Below, piece by piece: positions 1 to 8,996 of a stretch of DNA of 64,000 nucleotides. Position 1 is the stretch's first letter. Each line of letters starts with the position of its first letter. Made by a program: the position numbers and the translations under genes. A model generated the notes under the pieces. That model saw only the letters and a program-made list of their open reading frames with translations, made no database searches and was not told the DNA's origin. This DNA is from Foetidibacter luteolus. GTDB taxonomy: Bacteria; Bacteroidota; Bacteroidia; Chitinophagales; Chitinophagaceae. The stretch is taken from NCBI RefSeq assembly GCF_009650435.1, contig NZ_VVIP01000058.1, forward strand, positions 1-64,000, written 5' to 3'.

Positions 1-2
1 TG

Positions 3-981
3 CAAACCTACGAACACCTGCAGATAACACTGATGCAACTCAGGAGATTGCAGCATCATTACGATGGCCGGCATGTTTTGGCCATTGACCCGCACAGGAT
101 ACAATCAGCAACCCGGCGTACAATGCCCCACAAAAAGAAAAGACCGGATGAACCGGGGCATAAAATGATGCAGACCTTTTTTTGCGTGGATGCATTCAGC
201 GGCCAGCCCCTGGCTTTTACGCTTGGCTCCTCCGGCAAAAACTGCAGCCCTGCCACCCTGCAACTGGCCGATATAATTGAACAGGGTGGGCCTTTTTATA
301 GCCGATAAGGAGCACTTCACACAGGAGGTGGGTGATTATTTTTGTCAGCACCCAACATTTGACATATTAATGCCGGCACCTGCAATTAAAAAAATTACAG
401 GCCGCCTGGAGCACCTGCAATACAAACCCCTGTGGGCAGGATATGCACTGGCCTGCACAGACTTTGCCTTTGACAACAGTCCCCATACTCTGAAATTATT
501 GGTACAACGCCAGGGAGAGCGGGAGGATGCCTATAATTACAAACCATTCTTAACTACCTCCAGCCAGACAGCCCTCGAATTGGTTACCCAAATATTCCCG
601 CAACGGTGGACAATAGAAGAATTCTTCAACTTTAACGGGGATATAGGATGGAACAGGGCCTCCACCTTTAACCTCAATATAAAATATGGAAAACAAACCC
701 TGGCACTCATAGCACAGGCTGCCACCCACCAACTCAAAAACAAATTGCCCGATAACTACAAAAAATGGACAGCAGCGCATACAGCACAACAGGTACTCAC
801 TAACATGGAAGGGGATATCAGGGTGGAAAATGACACCATCATTGTAACCTACTACAGAGACCATGAAGCACTGCAGCTACGAAACCATTATGAAAACATA
901 GCCCAGCGGCTTGAAGCAGAAAATGTCAACCCAAAAATCCCATGGCTCTTTGATTATAAATTAGACTTTAGATTTAAATAA
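3..981 (+). pseudogene. DDE transposase, 5' truncated by window edge and frameshifted
   Basis: The reading frame is open from base 3 and encodes a transposase core. VLAIDPHRI supplies the likely first catalytic Asp. The frame ends at a TAA at 306-308. The continuation lies one base over and reads LFIADKEHF (likely second Asp), then RWTIEEFF (likely catalytic Glu in the C-terminal part), and runs to 981. Removing one base from the GGGCC at about 288-292 restores EQGGLFIADKEHF, so a single-base insertion fits best. The fold resembles IS4-like DDE transposases; I cannot name the IS family. The N-terminus lies outside the window and no terminal inverted repeat was recognised. It is probably inactive, unless the frameshift is programmed or a sequencing error. 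Confidence 0.75.
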
Positions 982-1393
982 CTAAAATCAATTAGTACAA
1001 TAAAAAAGCTGAAACTTCAGAACCATGAAAAACCGTCGCTGGTATCAAAAAAAATGCTTGAAATAATATAGCCGGGCAGGATGGCGACAGTACCTATCTT
1101 ATACAAAAGCTGCCGGTAGAAACCGGCAGCGTGTAGAGAAACCAAACACTATATATCTATCTAACTACCACTAAAACATGTAATATAGATGGCCGGGGCG
1201 TTCCGGCGGGTTTACATTTACACAATACATACGTTGGCGATGCAATTATAGATTACCCGGCCCTTGTTAAAGTAGTGAGTACGTAGGTGTAACACCCGGG
1301 GTTGTCTGTAAAACAGATTTACGGGTAATGTTTCTACACGCGGTGCATACAATACCAGGTAAAAGTTCAACGGGTTTTGCTCAGTTCAGCTTT
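982..1393. other. Intergenic stretch with repeat remnant and hairpin
   Basis: No gene was recognised. It holds a family A fragment (about 1024-1062, with CGCTGGTATC) and a strong hairpin at 1109-1130. The rest shows nothing assignable. Confidence 0.6.
1104..1130 (-). terminator. Hairpin with TTTT tail downstream of cobA
   Basis: GCTGCCGGT pairs perfectly with ACCGGCAGC across an AGAA loop. Read on the minus strand it is followed by TTTT, as in an intrinsic terminator. It lies about 264 bases beyond the cobA stop. The same loop occurs in the hairpin at 37763-37786. Confidence 0.5.
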
Positions 1394-2170
1394 TTAAAAA
1401 AAAGGTTGGCTATAATGATTGGCTACAGCAGCGCCCAGGTTTTCTTTTAACGGGCCCGGATTTAGCCTTACCACCTCCCCTACCAATATGATGGCCGGGT
1501 TACCCAACCCAGCATATTGGGCCCGGAAAGCGATATCCCTGACGGTTCCGGTTACCATTTTAGCCTGCGGAGTGGTGCCATCTTGTATGATAGCTACAGG
1601 GGTTTCGGCCCTGCCTTCTGCCGCAAATAAATCCATAATGGCTTCCAGCTTACTCATGGCCATTAATATAACAACGGTAGCGGATGATTTTGCAGCCAGC
1701 TTTATATCAGGCGATATCCCGCCGCTCTGGGTGGTGCCGGTAGTAACCCAAAAGCTTTCATTAATGCCACGGCAGGTTAAAGGTATCATATGAGATGCCG
1801 GAACAGCCAGCGCACTGGAAATACCCGGTATTACTTCCACCTCTATGCCGGCTTCCCTTGCCGCATCTATTTCTTCCTGCGCCCGGCCAAAAACAAAGGG
1901 GTCTCCCCCCTTCAGTCTTACCACATGGCCGTGGCTATAAGCATGTTCTACAATAAGGTGATTGATTTCCTGTTGTGAAAGTGCATGGCAGCCATAACGT
2001 TTACCCACAAATTGCTTAATGGCCCCGGGAGAAGCATACTCCAGTAAAGCTTCGTTTGCCAGCGCATCATATAACACAACAGCGGCGTTTTTAATGGTGC
2101 GGATAGCTTTTAGGGTAATTAGCTCCGGGTCTCCCGGGCCTGCACCTACCAAAGAAAGAAGCTTTTTCAT
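1394..2170 (-). CDS. cobA: Uroporphyrinogen-III C-methyltransferase (SUMT)
   Basis: This 258-residue protein has the full-length SUMT fold. VGAGPGDPELIT (residues 8-19) is the family's N-terminal signature, VRLKGGDPFVFGRA (about 84-97) is the SAM-binding region, and VIPGISSALAVPA is the second signature. It would methylate uroporphyrinogen III twice with SAM to give precorrin-2, the branch point to siroheme and B12. There is no fused CysG-type ferrochelatase part, so later siroheme steps must be encoded elsewhere. It is divergent from nirB across a 190-base AT-rich gap, which fits supply of siroheme to nitrite reductase. The ATG start gives the normal family N-terminus. Confidence 0.93.
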   Translation of the reverse strand: MKKLLSLVGAGPGDPELITLKAIRTIKNAAVVLYDALANEALLEYASPGAIKQFVGKRYGCHALSQQEINHLIVEHAYSHGHVVRLKGGDPFVFGRAQEEIDAAREAGIEVEVIPGISSALAVPASHMIPLTCRGINESFWVTTGTTQSGGISPDIKLAAKSSATVVILMAMSKLEAIMDLFAAEGRAETPVAIIQDGTTPQAKMVTGTVRDIAFRAQYAGLGNPAIILVGEVVRLNPGPLKENLGAAVANHYSQPFF

Positions 2171-2291
2171 ATTACATTTATAATTATATTACTTAAATCA
2201 TATTTTCATTTCAAATTTAAAAAATATTTCCGTAATTTTATGACATAAACAATAAATTAAACATTAAATCTGCCAGTTTAAAACTTTCTTT

Positions 2292-2315
2292 TATTGTATA
2301 TATTTTTTTACAATA
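2292..2315. promoter_or_regulatory. Palindrome in the cobA-nirB divergent promoter region
   Basis: TATTGTA (2292-2298) and TACAATA (2309-2315) form a perfect 7-base inverted repeat with a 10-base AT-rich spacer, 46 bases before the nirB start. Size and symmetry suit a dimeric regulator of the Crp/Fnr type, whose nitrogen-control member NtcA uses TGTA...TACA sites. This is inference; no regulator gene is adjacent. Confidence 0.35.
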
Positions 2316-2360
2316 CGACTGCTTGCCATCATTCTTACATTAACCAATAAAATATTACAG

Positions 2361-4874
2361 ATGAAACTTGTAATAATCGGTAATGGAATGGTCGGCTATA
2401 AATTCTGCGAGAAACTGCTTACTAAAACCGAGGCGCAGAAATTTGATATAACCGTTTTCGGCGAAGAAACACGCCCCGCTTACGACCGTGTTCACCTGAG
2501 CGAATATTTTGCGGGCAAATCAGCCGACGACCTGGCGATGGCGCCTACTGACTGGTATGCTTCCCATAATATTAAACTACACCTGGGAGACCCGGTTACC
2601 CATATTGACCGGGAAAACAAACAGGTAACCTCTCATCTTGGCATAACACTTAGTTATGATTACCTGGTACTGGCCACCGGTTCATCCGCTTTTGTTCCGC
2701 CTATACCAGGCGTGGAAAAAGAAGGTGTGTTTATCTACCGCACCATTGAAGACCTGGAGTTAATGACCGCCTATGCCAAAAAAGCCAGGAAAGGCGCTGT
2801 TATCGGCGGTGGGCTTTTAGGTCTTGAAGCAGCCAAAGCCATGATTGACCTGGGTATTACCGATACGCACGTTATTGAGTTTGCCCCCAGGCTAATGCCC
2901 CGCCAGATTGACGAGGCCGGCTCTAAAATCCTGCAGCGCAAACTGGAAAGCCTCGGATTAAAGATTTTCACCAATAAAAATACCTCTTCGATTGTAGGCC
3001 ATCCTCACATCTCAGCCATGGAGTTTACCGATGGTTCCAGCATCGCCGTTGACATGCTCGTTATCTCTGCCGGCATAAAGCCCAGGGATGAACTTGCCAG
3101 GCAATGCGGGCTGGAAACCGGTAACCGCGGCGGCATTGTGGTTAACAACCACATGCAAACCAGCGACCCGGCCATCTTCGCCATTGGCGAATGTGCCCTT
3201 TACAAAGGCATGATATATGGCCTGGTTGCGCCTGGTTATGCCATGGCCGATGCGGCAATAGCTAAAATCATTTCCCTGGATACCCCCTCAGGGGATGGGG
3301 GTTTTACCGGCTATGACATGAGCACCAAGCTTAAACTTATTGGCGTAGATGTAGCCAGTTTTGGCGACCCTTTCATTTCCGGCGATGACTGCCGCACAGT
3401 AGTTTTTGAAGACACTGTGAAAGGCATCTATAAACGCATCAACGTATCGGCCGACGGTAAACATTTGCTGGGCGGCATTTTGATAGGCGATGCCGAAGCC
3501 TATAACATGCTTTTACAAACCTGCAAAAACAAAGTAGTGCTGCCACCTAACCCGGAAGATGTAATACTTGGCTCACGTGGGGGCAGCGAGGCGGATGCCG
3601 GCGCCGGCGTGGCAGGTCTTCCCGGCGATGCGCTTATCTGCAGTTGCGAAAGCATTACCAAAGATGCCATTTGCAATGCTGTAACAGCTAACGGCTGCGA
3701 AACCGTTGACAGTATTAAAAAATGTACCAAAGCGGGCACCGGTTGTGGCGGCTGTGTACCGATGATTAAAGACCTGGTGCTGCACACCATGAAAGCGCAG
3801 GGTAAATATGTACGCAACGTTTTGTGCGAACACTTCAGTTATTCAAGGCAGGAACTGTACGACCTGGTGAAGCTGAAACAATTAACCTCTTACGATGAAG
3901 TGCTGGATACTGTTGGCCACGGCGATGGCTGCGAAATATGCAAACCGGCCATAAGCTCTATATTGGCCAGCCTGTGGAATGACATGATCCTGAAAAAAGG
4001 CAATGATACCGCGCAGGACAGCAACGACCGCTACCTGGCCAACATACAAAAAGGTGGTACTTACTCTGTAGTGCCACGCATACCCGGTGGTGAGATTACC
4101 CCAGACAAATTGATTGTTATTGGCGAAGTAGCTAAAAAATACCACCTGTATACCAAGATAACCGGTGGCCAGCGCATTGATTTATTCGGCGCCCACCTCT
4201 CCGACCTGCCCGACATTTGGTCTGAACTTATCGCCGGAGGTTTTGAAAGCGGCCATGCCTATGGCAAAGCATTGCGCACTGTAAAAAGCTGTGTGGGCAG
4301 CACCTGGTGCCGTTTTGGCCTGCACGACAGCGTAAGCTTCGCTATACGGATAGAAGAACGTTACCGCGGCCTTCGTGCGCCGCACAAGTTGAAATCCGCC
4401 GTTTCCGGCTGCATCCGCGAATGCGCAGAAGCACAATCCAAAGACTTTGGTATCATCGCTACAGAAAAAGGCTGGAACCTGTATGTGTGCGGTAACGGAG
4501 GCTCCAAACCGCAGCATGCGTTGCTGCTGGCTACTGACCTTGACAGCGAAACCTGCATACAATACATAGACCGTTTTTTGATGTTCTATATTAAAACGGC
4601 TGACCCGCTTACACGAACTGCTACCTGGCTTAATAAAATGGAGGGCGGCATTAACTACCTGCGCAACGTAGTGGTAAACGATAGCCTGGGCATCGCTGGG
4701 CAATTGGAAGCAGAAATGCAATTGCTGGTTGACAACTACAAATGCGAATGGAAAGAAGTAGTAGAAACACCCGAACTGCGCAAACGCTTCAACCATTTTG
4801 TAAATGCACCTGCGGAGAAAGACCCAACCATCGCATTTGACGATATGAGGGGACAGAAGAAAGCGAAGTGGTAA
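2361..4874 (+). CDS. nirB: Assimilatory nitrite reductase, large subunit (NAD(P)H, siroheme)
   Basis: An 837-residue NirB with the standard order: FAD/NAD(P)-binding reductase domain (residues 1-400; IGNGMVGYKFCEKL is the FAD motif, GAVIGGGLLGLEAA the NAD motif), BFD-type [2Fe-2S] domain (about 425-475, CSC...CGGC), ferredoxin-like half domain (about 573-630), and siroheme/[4Fe-4S] domain with CVGSTWC (about 644-650) and CIRECAEA (about 684-691). It reduces nitrite to ammonium with six electrons in the cytoplasm. It is the first gene of the plus-strand cluster. Residues 308-314 (TPSGDGG) are encoded by a copy of GC-rich repeat family B, placed in a surface-like linker before the conserved DMSTKLKL segment. 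All recognised cofactor residues are present. Confidence 0.96.
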   Translation: MKLVIIGNGMVGYKFCEKLLTKTEAQKFDITVFGEETRPAYDRVHLSEYFAGKSADDLAMAPTDWYASHNIKLHLGDPVTHIDRENKQVTSHLGITLSYDYLVLATGSSAFVPPIPGVEKEGVFIYRTIEDLELMTAYAKKARKGAVIGGGLLGLEAAKAMIDLGITDTHVIEFAPRLMPRQIDEAGSKILQRKLESLGLKIFTNKNTSSIVGHPHISAMEFTDGSSIAVDMLVISAGIKPRDELARQCGLETGNRGGIVVNNHMQTSDPAIFAIGECALYKGMIYGLVAPGYAMADAAIAKIISLDTPSGDGGFTGYDMSTKLKLIGVDVASFGDPFISGDDCRTVVFEDTVKGIYKRINVSADGKHLLGGILIGDAEAYNMLLQTCKNKVVLPPNPEDVILGSRGGSEADAGAGVAGLPGDALICSCESITKDAICNAVTANGCETVDSIKKCTKAGTGCGGCVPMIKDLVLHTMKAQGKYVRNVLCEHFSYSRQELYDLVKLKQLTSYDEVLDTVGHGDGCEICKPAISSILASLWNDMILKKGNDTAQDSNDRYLANIQKGGTYSVVPRIPGGEITPDKLIVIGEVAKKYHLYTKITGGQRIDLFGAHLSDLPDIWSELIAGGFESGHAYGKALRTVKSCVGSTWCRFGLHDSVSFAIRIEERYRGLRAPHKLKSAVSGCIRECAEAQSKDFGIIATEKGWNLYVCGNGGSKPQHALLLATDLDSETCIQYIDRFLMFYIKTADPLTRTATWLNKMEGGINYLRNVVVNDSLGIAGQLEAEMQLLVDNYKCEWKEVVETPELRKRFNHFVNAPAEKDPTIAFDDMRGQKKAKW
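3282..3301 (+). repeat. Family B GC-rich repeat, in-frame inside nirB
   Basis: ACCCCCTCAGGGGATGGGGG, read in frame as TPSGDGG at residues 308-314. Other copies are at 4944-4965, 5229-5247, 5788-5812, 7299-7319, 8877-8899 and 8966-8989, with a degenerate one at 7244-7262. Confidence 0.75.
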
Positions 4875-5161
4875 TTCTTTGGCGAGTGGAAAATGGGGAG
4901 TAGCGAGTAGGAAGTACAGGGTTTCAGCTTGAAATTTTCTGAACACCTCTTCAGGGGATGGGGGTTTTTGAGCCCAACGACAATACAAGCATGCAACCCA
5001 GTTGTGTCACTCACTTGTACGTTCTGAACGCTACGCAGCAAATCCGTCTCCGTAACAACATCGCTCTTTGATGAACTAAATTATAGCCCGGCATTGCAGG
5101 TTCTGGACAAACAGGCAATACCAACGGGTACAAAGAGATTTAACACTTAAAACTTGCATTC
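4875..5161. repeat. nirB-nirD gap with family B and family A repeats
   Basis: A family B copy lies at 4944-4965. A family A core of the variant type (TTGTGTCACTCACTTGTAC) is at 5002-5020, followed by the usual GTTCTGAACGCTACGCAGC arm. No terminator was seen, so nirB and nirD may still be co-transcribed. Confidence 0.65.
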
Positions 5162-5587
5162 ATGAACAACACACAAGTATTGCATCCTGCTCATGAACCG
5201 GATGCAACAAAACATTCTACCGGCTACCATCCTTCAGGAGATGGGGGTAGCTGGTTCGCCGCATGCGCCGTACATGATGTTCCTGACAATGGCGGCGTAT
5301 GCGTAAAATACGGCGAAGAACAAATAGCCCTCTTTAAATTCAGCCGCCGAGGCGAATGGTACGCATCTCAAAATCTTTGCCCGCATAAACAACAGATGGC
5401 ATTAAGCCGCGGTATGATAGGCTCTCACAACAGCGAACCCAAAGTAGCCTGTCCTTTCCACAAAAAAACTTTCTCCCTCAAAACCGGCGAATGCCTTAGC
5501 GGCGATGAGTGCAGCATCAAAACTTACCCGGTAAAGATTGAAAATGACCTGGTGTACATCGGAATTACCGCTGGTGGCAATGATTGA
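5162..5587 (+). CDS. nirD: Nitrite reductase, small subunit, Rieske type
   Basis: A 141-residue protein whose residues from about 30 onward match NirD: WFAACAVHDVPDNGG, then an intact Rieske [2Fe-2S] ligand set, CPH (about 74-76) and CPFH (about 100-103). It is the small subunit of the NADH nitrite reductase and presumably relays electrons or stabilises NirB. It follows nirB on the same strand. The first 29 residues are unlike the family; part of them (PSGDGG, residues 24-29) is encoded by family B repeat DNA, so the ancestral N-terminus appears to have been altered by the repeat. A later start is possible, but no ATG lies between the repeat and the conserved domain. Confidence 0.92.
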   Translation: MNNTQVLHPAHEPDATKHSTGYHPSGDGGSWFAACAVHDVPDNGGVCVKYGEEQIALFKFSRRGEWYASQNLCPHKQQMALSRGMIGSHNSEPKVACPFHKKTFSLKTGECLSGDECSIKTYPVKIENDLVYIGITAGGND

Positions 5588-5898
5588 AAAGAGGTAACGA
5601 TTTGAAACAAAGCCAGGCGTTTTTAATACCCGCTTAAATGCCGCCCAAAGATGGGAACGATGAACGGATTGCGACGCAACAGGCGATGCTATGAAATACT
5701 GACGCTGGTATCCAAAAATAAAAGGTGGGAAAATCTCGATCAATTAATAATCAAAAAAGAAGATTTTTCTCCATTCGAAGCTTCCTAACTCCCCCTTTAG
5801 GGGGTTGGGAGGTAAAAGCCCGGCAGGTGGCAGCCTAACCGGACTTTTGAAGGTTTTAAATAGATAGTCATTCACACTTAAAACCCAGTCAAATATAA
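5588..5898. repeat. Intergenic gap with family A and family B repeats
   Basis: A family A element occupies about 5595-5735, reverse orientation, core ATTGCGACGCAAC at 5668-5680 and GCTGGTATCC at its end. A family B copy (CCCCCTTTAGGGGGTTGGG) is at 5788-5812. No gene was seen. Confidence 0.7.
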
Positions 5899-7245
5899 AT
5901 GAAAAATACATTTATAAAAATTTCAATATATGCGCTTGGCAGCATAGCAGCCACACAGCAGCTAAAGGCGCAGTTAACCATCGGCGCACAGTTGCGCACC
6001 CGCACCGAATACCGTGACGGGCAGGGCTCGCCCCTCTCCAAAGAGACCAAACCGGCCATCTTTACTTCGCAAAGAACAAGAGTATCCTTAGCCTACAATA
6101 TGTACCGCTTAAAGTTTGGCGTAACCGCGCAGGATGTACGTGTATGGGGGCAGGATGTTTCTACCATTAACCGCACCACCACACAAGACAACAATGCCCT
6201 TATGCTGCACGAAGCCTGGGCAGAAATTTTATTAACTGATACAACACTTAAAAACAAAGCATTAAGCTTAAAAATAGGCCGCCAGGAATTGGTGTACGAT
6301 GACCAGCGCCTGATAGGCAACCTGGACTGGCTGCAACAGGCACGCCGCCACGATGCAGCAGTATTGAAGTACGAAACACCCTTGCTTACGCTGCATGCAG
6401 GCGCTGCTTTTAACCAAAACAAAGAAAACGCATCGGGCACAGTATACAACAGCACTGTTCCCGGCAATTACGCTGCAACCACTAACGGTGGCACTATGTA
6501 TAAAAGCATGGAGTTTTTGTATGCGGCAAGGAAGCTGAAGAAAGGCATCGTTTCATTCTTGTTCTTTGCCGACCAGTTCAGTAAATTTCATAACGATACC
6601 ATCAACAGCGTTCCATCCAAAACTTTTATGCCCGGTACCTGGGGCAGGGCCACCACAGGATTTTACCTTAACAACAGTTTCAGCAAACTAAATGTAACCG
6701 CTTCGGCCTATTACCAGTTTGGCAAAACAGCGGCAGGACAAAAGCTAAACGCAGGGTTGCTGAGCGGACTATTAAAGTATTCATTCAATAAAAAGTTTAG
6801 CGCCGGCCCGGGTATTGATTATACCACCGGCGGCAGCAGCGGCGCTACCAGCAACACGTTTGACCCTTTGTATGGCACACCGCATAAGTTTTGGGGGCTG
6901 ATGGATTATTTCTATGCCGCAAACGGCTTCGGCAAAGGCGGCCTTGTGGATTATTATGTCAAAACAAAATTCAAAGCATCAGACAAGTTCTGGCTTACCG
7001 CTGATATACACCAGTTCAGCAGCGCGGCCAAAGTACCTGCAGCAGGCGAAGACAACAAAAAGAAAAGCTTCGGCACCGAGCTGGACATAGTAGGCCAATA
7101 CAGCCTTACCAAACAGGTAAGTTTTGAAGCAGGCTACAGCCATTTTGCCTCCACCTCTTTATTGTCATCGGCCAATGTAAAAAATATAGCCAACGCACAG
7201 GGCGGTAATAACTGGGCTTACCTGATGATTAACGTAAAACTGTAA
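5899..7245 (+). CDS. Outer-membrane beta-barrel (alginate-export/porin-like) of the nitrate cluster
   Basis: A 448-residue exported protein: signal peptide at residues 1-24 ending around LKAQ, then alternating beta-strand sequence ending in an aromatic/hydrophobic last strand (NWAYLMINVKL), typical of outer-membrane barrels. The region TIGAQLRTRTEYRDGQ followed by KIGRQELVYDDQRLIGNLDW resembles alginate-export (AlgE-like) family barrels. The position between nirD and narK suggests a channel for nitrate or nitrite across the outer membrane. That substrate is inferred from context only; a structural or sugar-transport role is possible. Confidence 0.8.
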   Translation: MKNTFIKISIYALGSIAATQQLKAQLTIGAQLRTRTEYRDGQGSPLSKETKPAIFTSQRTRVSLAYNMYRLKFGVTAQDVRVWGQDVSTINRTTTQDNNALMLHEAWAEILLTDTTLKNKALSLKIGRQELVYDDQRLIGNLDWLQQARRHDAAVLKYETPLLTLHAGAAFNQNKENASGTVYNSTVPGNYAATTNGGTMYKSMEFLYAARKLKKGIVSFLFFADQFSKFHNDTINSVPSKTFMPGTWGRATTGFYLNNSFSKLNVTASAYYQFGKTAAGQKLNAGLLSGLLKYSFNKKFSAGPGIDYTTGGSSGATSNTFDPLYGTPHKFWGLMDYFYAANGFGKGGLVDYYVKTKFKASDKFWLTADIHQFSSAAKVPAAGEDNKKKSFGTELDIVGQYSLTKQVSFEAGYSHFASTSLLSSANVKNIANAQGGNNWAYLMINVKL

Positions 7246-7347
7246 CCTCCCCCCCGAAGGGGAGCCAGGAAGCCCATATTATTCACCAGCCTCCATAACA
7301 CCCCTTTAGGGGATGGGGGCACCATTCACCACTCACAATTCACCACC
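7246..7347. repeat. Repeat-filled spacer running up to the narK start
   Basis: A degenerate family B copy is at 7244-7262 and a good one (CCCCTTTAGGGGATGGGGG) at 7299-7319. ATTCACCACTCAC-type direct repeats follow and run up to the narK ATG. The leader of narK is thus made almost wholly of repeat DNA. Confidence 0.65.
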
Positions 7348-8640
7348 ATGTCACAACAATTAACCAAACTAAATATATTCAGCCTCAAGGGTGTTCAAAT
7401 GAAAACCTTTCACACCACCTGGCTCATGTTCTTTGTATGCTTTTTCGGGTGGTTTGGCCTGGCGCCGTTAATGCCCACCATACGCGAAGACCTGCACCTT
7501 ACCAAAGCGCAGGTAGGTAACCTTATTATAGTTTCTGTTTCTTCCACCATTATTGCAAGGCTTGTTATTGGCAAACTGTGCGATACCTGGGGGCCACGCA
7601 TAACAGCGGTACGGTTGTTACTCATCGGCTCGCTGCCCGTATTCCTGGTAGGCCTGTCAAAAGATTACACAACGTTCCTGCTGTTCCGCGCCGCCATCGG
7701 AATCATCGGCGCTTCTTTTGTCATTACACAGTTTCATACCTCCATCATGTTCGCACCCAATATTAAAGGCACGGCCAATGCCGTGGCAGGCGGCTGGGGC
7801 AACCTGGGCGGCGGCATTACCAACATGCTGATGCCCGTAATATTCGCCACCATAGTAGGTTTCGGTTACACCAAAGCCGAAGCCTGGCGCTATGCCATGA
7901 TTATACCGGGCCTGATGATGCTGTTTGTAGCATGGCTGTATTACCGCTTTACCAAAGACACACCCGAAGGCAACTACAAAGAAATTGGCAAAACAAAAGC
8001 CGCTGCGCAAAAAACAGATTGGTCAGTTTTAAAAGACTGGCGGATATGGGCGTTAACCCTGGCCTATGCCATGTGCTTTGGTATGGAAATAACTTTTGAC
8101 AATGTAGCCTCGCTGCATTTTGTAGATACGTTTAAACTGTCACAATCAACAGCGGGTTTATGGGCGGGCGTGTTTGGCTTTATGAACATTTTTGCCAGGG
8201 CGCTGGGCGGCATTGTATCAGACAAGGTGGGCAAACGTTTTGGCATGCGTGGCAAAGGTTTGCTACTGGCCGGCGTACTGCTGCTGGAAGGTATCGGCCT
8301 GCTCATTTTCGCACAGGCAGGCACGCTGGGCGTGGCCATCATATCCATGCTCACTTTCGCGTTATTCCTTAAAATGGCCAATGGTGCTACGTATGGTATC
8401 ACGCCTTTTATAAACGATAAAAATGTTGGGCTCATCAGTGGCATTGTTGGGGCAGGCGGCAATGTAGGCGGTATGTTGTTCGGCTTCCTGTTCAAATCTC
8501 AAAGCATCACGTATGCACAGGCGTTTACTTATATCGGCTTTATCGTAATGGCCGTTGCAGGCATTGTATTGGTAACAAGATTTGTTAAGCCTGTGGCCGT
8601 AGCAAAAATGCAGCATGGTGCGGAAATGGCGGCAGCATAA
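7348..8640 (+). CDS. narK: Nitrate/nitrite transporter, MFS
   Basis: A 430-residue major facilitator protein of the NarK/NNP family with about 12 hydrophobic segments. The start of helix 1 reads FFGWFGLAPLMPTIREDL. The nitrate signature region in helix 5 is GWGNLGGGITNMLMP (about 149-163), and a second glycine-rich signature is GIVGAGGNVGGMLFG in helix 11. It imports nitrate, and possibly exports nitrite, across the inner membrane for the reductases encoded on either side. The ATG at 7348 is chosen; an internal ATG at 7399 (MKTFHTTWLM) would also keep the first helix. No cytoplasmic regulatory domain is attached. Confidence 0.94.
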   Translation: MSQQLTKLNIFSLKGVQMKTFHTTWLMFFVCFFGWFGLAPLMPTIREDLHLTKAQVGNLIIVSVSSTIIARLVIGKLCDTWGPRITAVRLLLIGSLPVFLVGLSKDYTTFLLFRAAIGIIGASFVITQFHTSIMFAPNIKGTANAVAGGWGNLGGGITNMLMPVIFATIVGFGYTKAEAWRYAMIIPGLMMLFVAWLYYRFTKDTPEGNYKEIGKTKAAAQKTDWSVLKDWRIWALTLAYAMCFGMEITFDNVASLHFVDTFKLSQSTAGLWAGVFGFMNIFARALGGIVSDKVGKRFGMRGKGLLLAGVLLLEGIGLLIFAQAGTLGVAIISMLTFALFLKMANGATYGITPFINDKNVGLISGIVGAGGNVGGMLFGFLFKSQSITYAQAFTYIGFIVMAVAGIVLVTRFVKPVAVAKMQHGAEMAAA

Positions 8641-8928
8641 ACGCCATAAAAAGTGAAATACAATTATGTACTTAGCTGCATTACTACTATTAGGCTTCTG
8701 TTGTGTCACTCACTTGTACTGCAGCAATTCTACTCACCAACTGCTGCAGTAGCCTGCCCTGAGCAAAACGAAGGGATCTGTACTTTATTCAGCAAGGTGC
8801 AGCAACCCGCATATGTCATAGCAAACTAAACGGATAAGCTTTGAGCGACTTCAATAAAAATCAAGAGGCTATCAAACTCACCCTTTAGGGGGCCGGGTGT
8901 ATTCGCAGACAAACTAAACAGATAAACT
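8641..8928. repeat. narK-nasA gap: family A copy, hairpin, 88-bp duplication
   Basis: A family A element spans about 8646-8725 (core TTGTGTCACTCACTTGTAC at 8701-8719). A hairpin follows at 8718-8752: TACTGCAGCA pairs with TGCTGCAGTA. Then comes a CCCTGAGCAAAACGAAGGG motif (about 8757-8775), a common type of dispersed palindrome. The first copy of an 88-bp direct duplication begins at about 8821. Confidence 0.65.
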
Positions 8929-8996
8929 TTGAGCGACTTCGGTAAAAATCAAGAGGCTAACAAGCTCCCCCTTCAGGGGGCCGGGGGGTACCGTAC
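8821..8996 (+). repeat. 88-bp tandem duplication supplying the nasA start
   Basis: Two diverged copies, offset 88 bases: TTGAGCGACTTC occurs at 8841 and again at 8929, each followed by AAAAATCAAGAGGCTA and a family B repeat. The first copy would stop after 15 codons at TAG; the second reads on into nasA. Confidence 0.8.

Noticed and set aside
4182..4988. 268-codon open frame on the strand opposite nirB
   Set aside because: It is a shadow of a strongly conserved nirB siroheme domain, and has no recognisable protein motif.
8752..8780. CCCTGAGC...GAAGGG as a riboswitch
   Set aside because: It is a short common dispersed palindrome with no riboswitch core.
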